Origin: an uncultured Bulleidia sp.
GTDB lineage: Bacteria > Bacillota_I > Bacilli_A > Erysipelotrichales > Erysipelotrichaceae
Length of the DNA: 64,000 nt
NCBI GenBank assembly: GCA_947087645.1
Contig: CAMUDN010000004.1
Span: 70,666 to 134,665 of the forward strand
Reading direction: 5' to 3'
Below the pieces are notes generated by a model that was not told the DNA's origin, made no database searches, and saw only the letters and a program-made list of their open reading frames with translations. Numbering within the stretch: position 1 is the first letter of the stretch; each line of letters opens with the position of its first letter. This document shows positions 33,896 to 42,367 of the stretch, one piece after another. A program made the translations under genes and the position numbers.

Positions 33896-34477
33896 ATGAA
33901 TTTTCATGAAGCTGAATGGTTGACTAGTGCCGTATTAAAAGAACAATGGCCACAAACGGATTTATCTGAAATTGTATTTGTTGGTCGTTCTAATGCTGGT
34001 AAAAGTTCATTAATTAATGCACTTGTAAATCGAAAACAATTAGCATATGTTGGTAAAACACCAGGTAAAACAAAGGTATTGAACTTTTTCTTGATTGACA
34101 AAAAATATATTTTTACAGATGCTCCAGGTTATGGATATGCTGTTTCAAATAGTCGTTCATCCTTAGCATTTGCTAAAATAATGGAACCTTATTTTGCAAT
34201 GCGTAATAATTTAAAAGCAATGTTATTAGTACTTGATGCAAGACGCAAGCCAAGCAATGAAGATATTCAAATGGTTAATTATGCTAAAGATAATCATTTA
34301 GCAATTATTGTTGCTTGTACAAAAAAAGATAAACTCTCTTTTAGTCAGTTAAAAAAACAACAAATGATGATTGCTAATGAATTAGCATTAAGCGCTACTT
34401 CTTTTATAGCTGTTGATTCATTAAAAAAGAATGGAATTGATGAATTGTGGTATAAAATTAATAGTGTTGTAAAATAG
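33896..34477 (+). CDS. engB: Ribosome biogenesis GTPase EngB (YsxC/YihA)
   Basis: This 193-residue GTPase has G1 GRSNAGKSSL, G3 DAPGYGYA and G4 TKKDKL motifs. It is needed for late 50S assembly. It starts one nucleotide after the lon stop; AAGGAAAC lies about 14 nt before the ATG, a weak or distant ribosome site, so reinitiation after lon is probable. It ends in a strong terminator. Confidence 0.95.
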   Translation: MNFHEAEWLTSAVLKEQWPQTDLSEIVFVGRSNAGKSSLINALVNRKQLAYVGKTPGKTKVLNFFLIDKKYIFTDAPGYGYAVSNSRSSLAFAKIMEPYFAMRNNLKAMLLVLDARRKPSNEDIQMVNYAKDNHLAIIVACTKKDKLSFSQLKKQQMMIANELALSATSFIAVDSLKKNGIDELWYKINSVVK

Positions 34478-34482
34478 ATGAC

Positions 34483-34515
34483 AAATCCGGAAAGGTTAAT
34501 ATCTTCCGGATTTTA
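34483..34515 (+). terminator. Terminator after engB
   Basis: AAATCCGGAA (34483-34492) pairs with TTCCGGATTT (34504-34513), followed by TAATTT. Confidence 0.8.
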
Positions 34516-34562
34516 ATTTCATAAAAATATATTCGATTAAACAAAAGAGAGTTATTATTTTA

Positions 34563-34571
34563 TGCTAAAAT
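34563..34571 (+). promoter_or_regulatory. Extended -10 promoter of murG
   Basis: TGCTAAAAT at 34563-34571 lies 21 nt before the ATG. No -35 is visible. The same nine bases occur in the promoter before the PEPCK-like gene at 63885-63893. Confidence 0.5.
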
Positions 34572-34592
34572 TAAAAATGAGGTGATTTAATT

Positions 34593-35666
34593 ATGAAATG
34601 GCTCATTGTAGCTGGGGGAACAGCAGGGCATATTAATCCGGCTATTGCTTTAGCTAAAATAGCAAAAAAAAATAATCCCCATTTAGAAATTATCTTTTGT
34701 GGTAGTAAAGATCGTTTAGAAGCTCAAATTATACCATCATCAGGTTTTCGTTATTTAGCTTTAAATATTATTAGTCCAGCAGGAAATATTTGGCACAAAA
34801 TAAAAAGTCTAATATCATTAATAAAAGCTTTTTACTTAAGTAAAAAAATATTAAAAAAAGAAAAAGTTGATATTTGTATTGGTTTTGGTAATTATATATC
34901 TGTTCCTATTCTATTAGCTGCTCATTATTTACATATTCCTATTATGTTACATGAACAGAATTCTTATCCTGGTAAAGCTAATATTTTTCTTTCTAAATAT
35001 GCCAAAGCCATCGTAACATGTTTTGAAGAAAATATTTTTCCAAAGGAAAAAACAAGAAGATATGGTAATCCTCAAACTTCATTATTAAAAAACTATCATG
35101 TCGACAAGAAAGCTACTTTTAAATTGTTTGATTTAGATATTAATTTACCATTAGTTGTAATTATGCTTGGCAGTTTAGGATCTTATTCTGTATCATCTAT
35201 AATTGATCAAGCAATTGATAAATTGGCTGATAATTATCAAGTTTTAATTAGTAGTGGTAAAAGTAATACTTACAAATATCAGCATGTTTCTTCTAAAAGA
35301 GTTAAGATTGTGCCATATTTTGATGGTAAAACTTATTTATCGTTAGCATCGTTAGCAATTACACGTGCTGGGGCAACGACAATTGCGGAATTACAAGCAT
35401 TAAGAGTACCGTGTTTTTTAATACCTAGTCCTTATGTAGCTAACAATCATCAAGTTAAAAATGCTCTTAGTTTAGCTCATGAAGGTTGTGCTATCGTACT
35501 TGATGAAAAACATTTAACAGCTGATCTTTTAGCTGATAAAATAAATAAGTATATGCAAGAAAATAAGTTGCTTTTAGAAATGAAAGAAAGAGCAAATAAG
35601 ATACAAAATGTAGATACTGTTAAATTAATGATCAAATGGATTGAGGAGATTGTTCATGAAAGTTGA
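34593..35666 (+). CDS. murG: UDP-GlcNAc:lipid I transferase MurG
   Basis: This 357-residue GT-B glycosyltransferase adds GlcNAc to lipid I on the inner membrane face to make lipid II. The N-terminal GGTAGHINPAIAL loop, HEQNSYPGKANIFLS and the C-terminal TRAGATTIAEL and NNHQVKNA segments are the family marks. GAGGTG precedes the ATG. It overlaps murB by 11 nt in a wall-division cluster with divIB; murD, murC and ftsW of the usual dcw cluster are missing from this place. Confidence 0.96.
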   Translation: MKWLIVAGGTAGHINPAIALAKIAKKNNPHLEIIFCGSKDRLEAQIIPSSGFRYLALNIISPAGNIWHKIKSLISLIKAFYLSKKILKKEKVDICIGFGNYISVPILLAAHYLHIPIMLHEQNSYPGKANIFLSKYAKAIVTCFEENIFPKEKTRRYGNPQTSLLKNYHVDKKATFKLFDLDINLPLVVIMLGSLGSYSVSSIIDQAIDKLADNYQVLISSGKSNTYKYQHVSSKRVKIVPYFDGKTYLSLASLAITRAGATTIAELQALRVPCFLIPSPYVANNHQVKNALSLAHEGCAIVLDEKHLTADLLADKINKYMQENKLLLEMKERANKIQNVDTVKLMIKWIEEIVHES

Positions 35667-36570
35667 AATTAAAAATGAATTAGAAACATTTGCAAAAGTT
35701 GAAGAAGGAAAATCATTTGCTGATTTAACTACTTTGCATATTGGAGGACCTATTTCTTTAGTTGTTTATCCAGAAAGTTTGATAGCATTAGATGGTATTA
35801 TGCGAATTATTGATAAATATCATTTGCAATTTAAAGTAATTGGTAAAGGTTCTAATATTCTTGCATCTGATGATAATTATGAAGGCATTGTAATTCGCTT
35901 TGATCGCCATTTCAATGATTATTATATTAATCATGAAGATGTTTATGCTTTAGCCGGAACATCAACTATTGCACTCAGTAATGCCTGTATGAAAGCAGGT
36001 TTAAGTGGTTTAGAATTTTCTTCTGGTATTCCTGGTACAGTGGGTGGTAATGTTTTTATGAATGCGGGAGCATATAAATCATGTATTGCGGATATTATTC
36101 AAGAAGTGTTTGTTTATCGGCATCATCGTTTTGAATGGATAAGAAAAGAAGAATGTGCTTTTAGCTATCGACATTCAATTTTCAAAGAACATAATGACTG
36201 GATTATTTTAGCTGCTCATTATCGTTTAACACCAAAAGCTTCAGATGAAATAGAAGCTGTTATGAGTCAACGTAAACAACGTCGTTTATCTACTCAACCT
36301 TTACAATATCCAAGTTGTGGCTCTGTTTTTAAGAATCCTGAAGGCTATTATTCATGGCAATTAATTGAAAATATTGGTTATCGTGGTAAAAAAATTGGGG
36401 GAGCGATGGTTTCGGAAAAACATGCTAATTTTATCTTAAATGTTGATCATGCTAAAGCCGATGATTATTTACAATTGATTAATGAAATTAAAAAAAGAGT
36501 AAAAAATTCATATGGAGTATCATTTTTACCGGAAGTGGAGATGTTCAATTGGTTAAAAAAGAAAGATTAA
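35656..36570 (+). CDS. murB: UDP-N-acetylenolpyruvoylglucosamine reductase
   Basis: This 304-residue FAD enzyme makes UDP-MurNAc. FAD-binding segments include TTLHIGGPISLVVYP, IGKGSNILASD and SSGIPGTVGGNVFMNAGAY; the C-terminal part has PSCGSVFKNP (catalytic Ser region) and EKHANFILN. It is the type II form common in Bacillota. The start is ATG 35656 with GAGGAG upstream, inside the end of murG. Overlap with divIB follows. Confidence 0.96.
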   Translation: MKVEIKNELETFAKVEEGKSFADLTTLHIGGPISLVVYPESLIALDGIMRIIDKYHLQFKVIGKGSNILASDDNYEGIVIRFDRHFNDYYINHEDVYALAGTSTIALSNACMKAGLSGLEFSSGIPGTVGGNVFMNAGAYKSCIADIIQEVFVYRHHRFEWIRKEECAFSYRHSIFKEHNDWIILAAHYRLTPKASDEIEAVMSQRKQRRLSTQPLQYPSCGSVFKNPEGYYSWQLIENIGYRGKKIGGAMVSEKHANFILNVDHAKADDYLQLINEIKKRVKNSYGVSFLPEVEMFNWLKKKD

Positions 36571-37562
36571 AAAATCCTTTTCAACAGATTATGGCTCGTA
36601 AAAGAAGAGCTAAATATCGGGAAAAATATCATTACTTGCAAAAAAAATTACGTCGATTGAGTACCGTTATGGCAATAGCTTTTTTAGTTTTGTTATATAT
36701 ATCATTGCCTATTTCTAAAACAGAAGCTGTATATATTAATGGTAATCATACTTTAAGTAAAGAAAAAATTATGGCAATATCAAATGCTAAAAAGGGTAAT
36801 TACTTTTTTACAAATATTCCTTTTTTAGCTAAATATCGATTAGAAAAAAATATATTTATTGACAAGGCAAATGTGCATTGGCAAGCTAATCGCATTATAA
36901 ATATTGAAATTGAAGAAAAAAAGAAAATTGCTTATTATTATAAAAATAATGATATTTATATTTTATTTATGGATGGTACAAGTACAAAATTATCTAAAGA
37001 AGATTATAATATTTTAAATTATATTCCTTTACTATCTGGTTTTGAAACATTTGATCAACAAAGGATGCTATCTTCTTCTTTGAAAAATGTATCAATTAAT
37101 CGAATTGATGATATTTCTGAAATCATGCAATATAGCTTGCCATATGACCCTGAAGGAATTAAATTTGTTATGCGAAATGGTGGGATTATGATTGCAAGCT
37201 ATGCATCAGCTTATTTAGTACAAGAATATAATGCTATTTATCATCAAACTAAAAATAAGCAATTATGTATTTATGCTACAGAAAAAAATAATACGGCATA
37301 TGCTAGTGTTTGTCCTTGGCAAAAACAGATTCATAATGTTAAATGGTGGTTAGATAAAGATGGTAAATGGTTAATTAATAAATCAGGTGACTATGTTATT
37401 GAACATTATTATACGGATGCTCATGGCAAACAAGCTCTTGATGAAAAAGGAAAAGTAATTAAGATGCCTGTAAATGAACATGGTTATGAGATACCAGATC
37501 GTGATTTTTTAAAAAATTATGAAGCTGGTTATTATAAAAATGGTATTTTAAATAAAAAATAA
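36549..37562 (+). CDS. divIB: Cell division protein DivIB/FtsQ with C-terminal extension
   Basis: This 337-residue bitopic protein starts at TTG 36549, with GTGGAG 8 nt upstream; the ATG at 36591 has no ribosome site. A basic cytoplasmic head (1-37) is followed by one transmembrane segment (38-56), the POTRA domain (about 57-130, opening with VYINGNHTLSKEKI) and a beta domain to about 245. DivIB scaffolds the FtsL-DivIC-FtsW-PBP complex at the septum. Residues 259-337 form a Lys, Asp, Gly and Tyr rich extension with repeated D-x-x-GK units (DKDGKW, DAHGKQ, DEKGKV), which I do not know from DivIB. It overlaps murB. Confidence 0.85.
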   Translation: MVKKERLKNPFQQIMARKRRAKYREKYHYLQKKLRRLSTVMAIAFLVLLYISLPISKTEAVYINGNHTLSKEKIMAISNAKKGNYFFTNIPFLAKYRLEKNIFIDKANVHWQANRIINIEIEEKKKIAYYYKNNDIYILFMDGTSTKLSKEDYNILNYIPLLSGFETFDQQRMLSSSLKNVSINRIDDISEIMQYSLPYDPEGIKFVMRNGGIMIASYASAYLVQEYNAIYHQTKNKQLCIYATEKNNTAYASVCPWQKQIHNVKWWLDKDGKWLINKSGDYVIEHYYTDAHGKQALDEKGKVIKMPVNEHGYEIPDRDFLKNYEAGYYKNGILNKK

Positions 37563-37568
37563 ATATCT

Positions 37569-37597
37569 TTGAAAGAATAGCTAGCATTTGATAGAAT
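37569..37597 (+). promoter_or_regulatory. Predicted promoter of asp23-fakA
   Basis: TTGAAA (37569-37574), 17 nt, TAGAAT (37592-37597), 18 nt before the ATG. Confidence 0.6.
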
Positions 37598-37615
37598 AAG
37601 ACAGAGGTAAAAAAT

Positions 37616-37975
37616 ATGGCAATTGAAAAAAATACAAACTATGGTAATATATCCGTTTCAACTGAAGCTATCAGTTCTTTGACAGGCTCAGTTATTATGG
37701 CTTCTTATGGTATTGTTGGAATGGCATCACATAAGTTATTACGAGATGGTTTGGCAGAAATATTACAAAAAGAAAATTATACCAAAGGTGTATTAGTAAA
37801 ACGTGAAGCAAAGGGAATTGTAATTGATTTATATGTTATTGTAGGCTATAATGTTCGCATTTCACAAGTAGTTCAAGAAGCACAAAAAAAGGTGAAATAT
37901 GAATTAGAAAAAGCATTAAATGAAGAAATTACATCCATTAATGTTTATGTTCAAGGAATTAAGTTGATTGCCTAG
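37616..37975 (+). CDS. Asp23/YloU family envelope protein
   Basis: This 119-residue protein belongs to the Asp23/Gls24 family by its GNISVSTEAISSLTG opening and the conserved IVGMAS and VIVGYNVRI segments. Members lie at the cytoplasmic membrane and are tied to envelope stress; YloU is the Bacillus version beside yloV. AGAGGT precedes the ATG. It is followed after 9 nt by fakA, the standard yloU-yloV pair. Confidence 0.93.
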   Translation: MAIEKNTNYGNISVSTEAISSLTGSVIMASYGIVGMASHKLLRDGLAEILQKENYTKGVLVKREAKGIVIDLYVIVGYNVRISQVVQEAQKKVKYELEKALNEEITSINVYVQGIKLIA

Positions 37976-37984
37976 GAGGAAATA

Positions 37985-39595
37985 ATGAATAAATTAAATG
38001 GAGAACAATTCCGTCTATTATTGGAGTCTGGAGCAAATGCTCTATATAATCATAGAGCTGATGTTGATGCCATGAATGTTTTCCCGGTACCAGATGGTGA
38101 TACGGGAACAAATATGTCATTAACAATTCAAAATGGTATTGAAGAAGTTAAGAAAAGTGGATCAAATGATCTAGCAACAATTACAAAAGTTTTTTCGCGT
38201 GGCTTATTAATGGGTGCAAGAGGAAATTCCGGGGTTATTTTATCACAAATATTTCGTGGTTTAGCTAAATATGTTAAAGATAATCAATTAGTGGAAATTA
38301 GCTCAGATGATTTAGTCGAAGCATTAATGAATGGTGCTCGCTTAGCATATAAAGCAGTTATGAAGCCAACTGAAGGGACAATATTAACTGTTCTTCGAGA
38401 AAGTACAGAATATGGACAAATATATTTAAATGAACATCCACATGCTGATGTAATTGATGTTGTTGAACATTTATGTAAAGAAGCACATGATTCTTTAAAA
38501 AGAACACCTGAATTATTACCTGTTTTAAAAGAAGCTGCTTGTGTTGATTCAGGTGGTATGGGATATACAGTTATCCTTGATGGTTTTTTATCTTTTCTTA
38601 ATGGTCAGCCGATACAAAAAGAAGATAAAATAAAAACAGCTAAAAAAGAAGAATTACTATCAGGTTATCGTGTCGAAGCAATTTTACCAATTGATACTAA
38701 TGGTAAAGCAAAATATGATGAAGTTCATTTTCGTAAACAATTAGCACAATTTGGTTCAGATATTGGTATTTTTGAAGCAGAAAAAGAAATTGCTTTTTCT
38801 TTAAGAACGATTGCACCTGGCGAAGTTATTTCATTAGCTCAACGTTATGGTGAATTTAAGAAATTACAAGTCGAACCTTTAGTTGAAGGATTAAATGCTT
38901 CATTAATTACCGAATTTCAAAATAATCACCAAGCAGAAAAAGAAATTGGTATGATTGCTGTTGCAGCTGGTGATGGTTTACATAAATTGTTTAAAGATTA
39001 TGCTGTTGATTATGTGATTACAGGTGGTCAAACAATGAATCCATCAACAGAAGATTTTGTTAAGGCTATTAAACATATAAATGCTAAAAAGGTAATTATT
39101 TTACCAAATAATTCAAATATTATTTTAGCTGCTAAACAAGCAGCATCTGTTTTTCAAGATAAAGAAATATATGTTGTTGAAGCTAAGACGATTATACAAG
39201 GAATTAGTGCTTGTTTATTATTTAATCAAAATGATACACTGGAAAATAATTTATCTACTATGGAACAAGCTATCAATACTGTTAAGAGTGCTAGTGTTAC
39301 TTATGCTATTAAAGATACAACTATAGATGGAAAAGTAATTAGTGCTGGTGATTATATGGGTATTCAGGAAAAAGAAATTGTTTCCGTTTCTAATAATCGT
39401 TTAAAGACAGTTAAATTATTATTAGATAAGATGATTGATGAAACAAGTGAAATTGTTACTTTAATTTATGGTGAAGATACAAATAAAGATGAAGTCCAAA
39501 AGATTGAAAAATATATTAAAGAAAAATTTAATGTAGAAATAGATATTCAAGAAGGTAATCAACCTGTTTATAACTATTTAATAGGAGTAGAGTAA
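37985..39595 (+). CDS. fakA: Fatty acid kinase catalytic subunit FakA (YloV)
   Basis: This 536-residue protein has an N-terminal DhaL-type kinase domain with NVFPVPDGDTGTNMSLT and GARGNSGVILSQIFRG, which bind ATP and Mg, and a C-terminal EDD/DegV-like domain. With a FakB (DegV) protein that carries the acyl chain, it phosphorylates fatty acids taken up from outside, feeding PlsX/PlsY lipid synthesis. No fakB is in the window. AGGAGG precedes the ATG. It ends in a terminator. Confidence 0.93.
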   Translation: MNKLNGEQFRLLLESGANALYNHRADVDAMNVFPVPDGDTGTNMSLTIQNGIEEVKKSGSNDLATITKVFSRGLLMGARGNSGVILSQIFRGLAKYVKDNQLVEISSDDLVEALMNGARLAYKAVMKPTEGTILTVLRESTEYGQIYLNEHPHADVIDVVEHLCKEAHDSLKRTPELLPVLKEAACVDSGGMGYTVILDGFLSFLNGQPIQKEDKIKTAKKEELLSGYRVEAILPIDTNGKAKYDEVHFRKQLAQFGSDIGIFEAEKEIAFSLRTIAPGEVISLAQRYGEFKKLQVEPLVEGLNASLITEFQNNHQAEKEIGMIAVAAGDGLHKLFKDYAVDYVITGGQTMNPSTEDFVKAIKHINAKKVIILPNNSNIILAAKQAASVFQDKEIYVVEAKTIIQGISACLLFNQNDTLENNLSTMEQAINTVKSASVTYAIKDTTIDGKVISAGDYMGIQEKEIVSVSNNRLKTVKLLLDKMIDETSEIVTLIYGEDTNKDEVQKIEKYIKEKFNVEIDIQEGNQPVYNYLIGVE

Positions 39596-39603
39596 AAATA
39601 ATA

Positions 39604-39639
39604 AACAATCGATATAGCATTTATCGGTTGTTTTATTTT
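39604..39639 (+). terminator. Terminator after fakA
   Basis: AACAATCGATA (39604-39614) pairs with TATCGGTTGTT (39622-39632) with one G-U, followed by TTATTTT. Confidence 0.75.
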
Positions 39640-39670
39640 GACAATAATAGTAAAAAATAATATTCAAGTT

Positions 39671-39676
39671 TATAAT
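39671..39676 (+). promoter_or_regulatory. -10 element for a possibly leaderless recG mRNA
   Basis: A consensus TATAAT at 39671-39676 ends 7 nt before the recG ATG, which has no Shine-Dalgarno. A consensus TTGACA lies at 39638-39643, but 27 nt away from this -10; at 17 nt it would pair with the weak TATTCA (39661). Confidence 0.45.
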
Positions 39677-39683
39677 TAAAAGC

Positions 39684-41684
39684 ATGAAAAGTTTGCTCAA
39701 TATACCTTTAACAGTTAGCCAAAAGAAAGTTATTTCTGCATTTAACTTTAAGTCATTTTCAGATGTCTTGTGTAACTATCCAATTCGTTATGAATGCTTT
39801 TTAGATTATCCTTATGAACAATGGAAAATAGGTGAATATTTTCATTTTCAGGCACAAACAATAAGAGTTATACAAACATTTGGCTTTGGTAAAAAAATGG
39901 GTGTTCGTTTTTTAGTATTAAAAGATGGTTATCAAATTAAAGTAAGTATTTTTAATCGTCCCTGGGCAAAAAATATACCTTTAAATCATGTTATTAGCAT
40001 ATATGGCAAATATACTGGTAAAAATAATTTTTTAGCTGTCAATTATGAATTAAAAGAACTAAGTAACCATTCTTTATATGAACCAATTTATCATACTAAA
40101 GCTAACTTAAAACAGAATACAATTCAGCTTTTTATGCAAAAAATATTAGCCGAAGCTTTGCCTTTAGTTAAAGAAACAGTGCCAGCTATTTATCGAAAAA
40201 AATATAAATTAATTGATCGTCAAACAGCTCTTTTACAAATTCATCAGCCAAAAGATGAAAATCATTTAAAACAAGCTAATCGAAGATTGAAATATGAAGA
40301 ATTTTTATCTTTTTTTACTTACCTTTATGGGCAAAAAAATAATCATTATACTCATCTTAAAAAACCTAAAAGAATAGATAAAGATTGTTTAAATCAATTA
40401 GTTAAACAACTACCCTTTGTTTTAACAGATGATCAATTAAAAGTTATGTTGGAAATTTTAAAAGATTTAAATTCTGTATATAAAATGAATCGCTTAATTC
40501 AAGGTGATGTTGGCTCAGGTAAAACAGTTATTGCTGCTTTGAGTGCCTTGCTATGTAATAAAATTAATTATCAGGCAGTTTTATTAGCTCCAACTGAAAT
40601 TTTAGCAAAACAGCACTATGATAGTGTCTTATCTTTATTACCAAAAGAAAAAAAGACCATGGCTCTTTTATATAGTGGTCAACCATCAAAAGAAAAAAAA
40701 GCGGTTTTAGATGGTATAACTAATGGTCATATTTCATTTGTTATTGGAACACATGCCTTATTACAAGAAAATGTTCATTTTCAAAATTTAGGTTTAGTCA
40801 TTGTTGATGAGCAACAACGTTTTGGCGTTATGCAAAGAGAAATTTTAAAAGAACAATCTAATGAAGTAGATTATTTAGTAATGAGTGCAACACCTATTCC
40901 TCGTACACTTGCTGCTGCTCTTTATGATGGTATAGATATATCATCAATTCATACAATGCCTATTGGCCGTAAAGTACCAATTACTAAATATATTGCTGAA
41001 AATAGTTTTCGCTCTGTTTTTAAAGAAGTATCAGAATTATTAAATAAAGGTCAACAATTATATGTTGTTTGTGCTACCATCAATGATTCTGAAATAAAAA
41101 ACAATGTGCGAAATGTTTATGAAACATACCAGACATTAGAAAAAGTATTTAAAGAATATCATGTTGGATATATTCATGGGCAAATGAAAGCTGATGAAAA
41201 AGAAAAAATAATGCAGGATTTTTTAACAAATAATATTCAAATATTAGTATCTACAACTGTAATAGAAGTTGGTATGAATTGTGTTAATGCAACAGGTATG
41301 ATTATTTACAATAGTGAACGCTTCGGCTTAGCAACTTTACATCAATTAAGAGGACGTATTCAGCGTGGAGATAAACAAGGTTATTGTTGGCTTTTAACAG
41401 ATAGTAAAGATGAAGAAACAGTTAAGCGGCTAAATGTTCTTGTTAGAAGTAATGATGGTTTTTATATTGCTAAAGAAGATTTACGTTTAAGAGGACCAGG
41501 TGATATACTTGGTCTTAGACAATCAGGCTTACCAAGTTTTATTTTAGGTAATCTTATTAATGATCAAGCTTATTTAGACATTGCCAAAAAAGATGCAAAA
41601 GATATTATCAATAATTTAGATAATGCTGAAAATAGATATTTTTATAACCACTTATTGGAGGAAAAAAAGAGATATGGATATTAA
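39684..41684 (+). CDS. recG: ATP-dependent DNA helicase RecG
   Basis: This 666-residue branch-migrating helicase remodels stalled forks and Holliday junctions. The N-terminal wedge (OB) domain is followed by helicase lobe 1 with GDVGSGKTV, then DEQQRFG (motif II, usually DEQHRFG) and MSATPIPRTLA (motif III). Lobe 2 has VGMNCVNATGMII, the QLRGRIQRG motif VI and a TRG-like RLRGPGDILGLRQSG. No ribosome site precedes the ATG. It overlaps rnc by 11 nt. Confidence 0.96.
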   Translation: MKSLLNIPLTVSQKKVISAFNFKSFSDVLCNYPIRYECFLDYPYEQWKIGEYFHFQAQTIRVIQTFGFGKKMGVRFLVLKDGYQIKVSIFNRPWAKNIPLNHVISIYGKYTGKNNFLAVNYELKELSNHSLYEPIYHTKANLKQNTIQLFMQKILAEALPLVKETVPAIYRKKYKLIDRQTALLQIHQPKDENHLKQANRRLKYEEFLSFFTYLYGQKNNHYTHLKKPKRIDKDCLNQLVKQLPFVLTDDQLKVMLEILKDLNSVYKMNRLIQGDVGSGKTVIAALSALLCNKINYQAVLLAPTEILAKQHYDSVLSLLPKEKKTMALLYSGQPSKEKKAVLDGITNGHISFVIGTHALLQENVHFQNLGLVIVDEQQRFGVMQREILKEQSNEVDYLVMSATPIPRTLAAALYDGIDISSIHTMPIGRKVPITKYIAENSFRSVFKEVSELLNKGQQLYVVCATINDSEIKNNVRNVYETYQTLEKVFKEYHVGYIHGQMKADEKEKIMQDFLTNNIQILVSTTVIEVGMNCVNATGMIIYNSERFGLATLHQLRGRIQRGDKQGYCWLLTDSKDEETVKRLNVLVRSNDGFYIAKEDLRLRGPGDILGLRQSGLPSFILGNLINDQAYLDIAKKDAKDIINNLDNAENRYFYNHLLEEKKRYGY

Positions 41685-42354
41685 TGATTTTTTAAATAAA
41701 CATGGATTACATGTTAATGATTTTAATTTAATCAATCAAGCTTTAACTCATTCTTCATATGCTAATGAGCATCATTCAAAAGCTGATAATGAACGATTAG
41801 AATTTATGGGGGATGCTGTTTTACAATTATGGTCATCAGTACAAATATATCCTTTAAATTTAAACGAAGGACAAATGACACGTTTAAGATCACAACTTGT
41901 TTGTGAGTCAGCTCTTGCGGCATATTCTCGTCAATTAGGTTTAAATCAATATCTTCATCTTGGTAAAGGAGAAGAAAAAAGTGGTGGACGACAAAAGGAT
42001 GCAATTATTGCTGATGCAATGGAAGCTTTTTTAGGTGCTTTATTCTTAGATCAAGGTATGGAAGCAGTTGATATTATTTTGCAAAAAGTTATTACCCCAC
42101 ATTTACATCAAGTAAACGACGTTATTAATGGTTTACAATTAGATTATAAAACCCGTTTGCAAGAAGTTATTCAAGCTGACGCAAAAAGATCATTAACTTA
42201 TATTTTAGTTTCTGAAAAAGGTCCAAGTAATGCTCCAACTTTTGTTATCAATGCCGTTGTCGATGGTTTAGTACTAGGTCAAGGTATTGGCTCTTCCAAA
42301 AAAATAGCGGAACAAAATGCAGCTAAAAATGCCTTTGAAAAATTAGCTAAATAG
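41674..42354 (+). CDS. rnc: Ribonuclease III
   Basis: This 226-residue double-strand RNA endonuclease processes rRNA precursors. The catalytic domain has the signature NERLEFMGDAVL and the second acidic motif ADAMEAFLGALFLDQG. A C-terminal dsRBD runs from DYKTRLQEV to the end. The start is ATG 41674 with GGAGGAAAAAAAG upstream, inside recG. The genes usually found next to rnc (plsX-fab-acpP before, smc-ftsY after) are absent; polC follows after 13 nt. Confidence 0.96.
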   Translation: MDINDFLNKHGLHVNDFNLINQALTHSSYANEHHSKADNERLEFMGDAVLQLWSSVQIYPLNLNEGQMTRLRSQLVCESALAAYSRQLGLNQYLHLGKGEEKSGGRQKDAIIADAMEAFLGALFLDQGMEAVDIILQKVITPHLHQVNDVINGLQLDYKTRLQEVIQADAKRSLTYILVSEKGPSNAPTFVINAVVDGLVLGQGIGSSKKIAEQNAAKNAFEKLAK

Positions 42355-42367
42355 CTTAGGAGAATGC

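Noticed and set aside
41100..41200. The recG motif II change (DEQH to DEQQ) as a sign of inactivation.
   Set aside because: All other helicase motifs are intact, and the related Mfd/PriA group tolerates Gln near this place; it is likely neutral.
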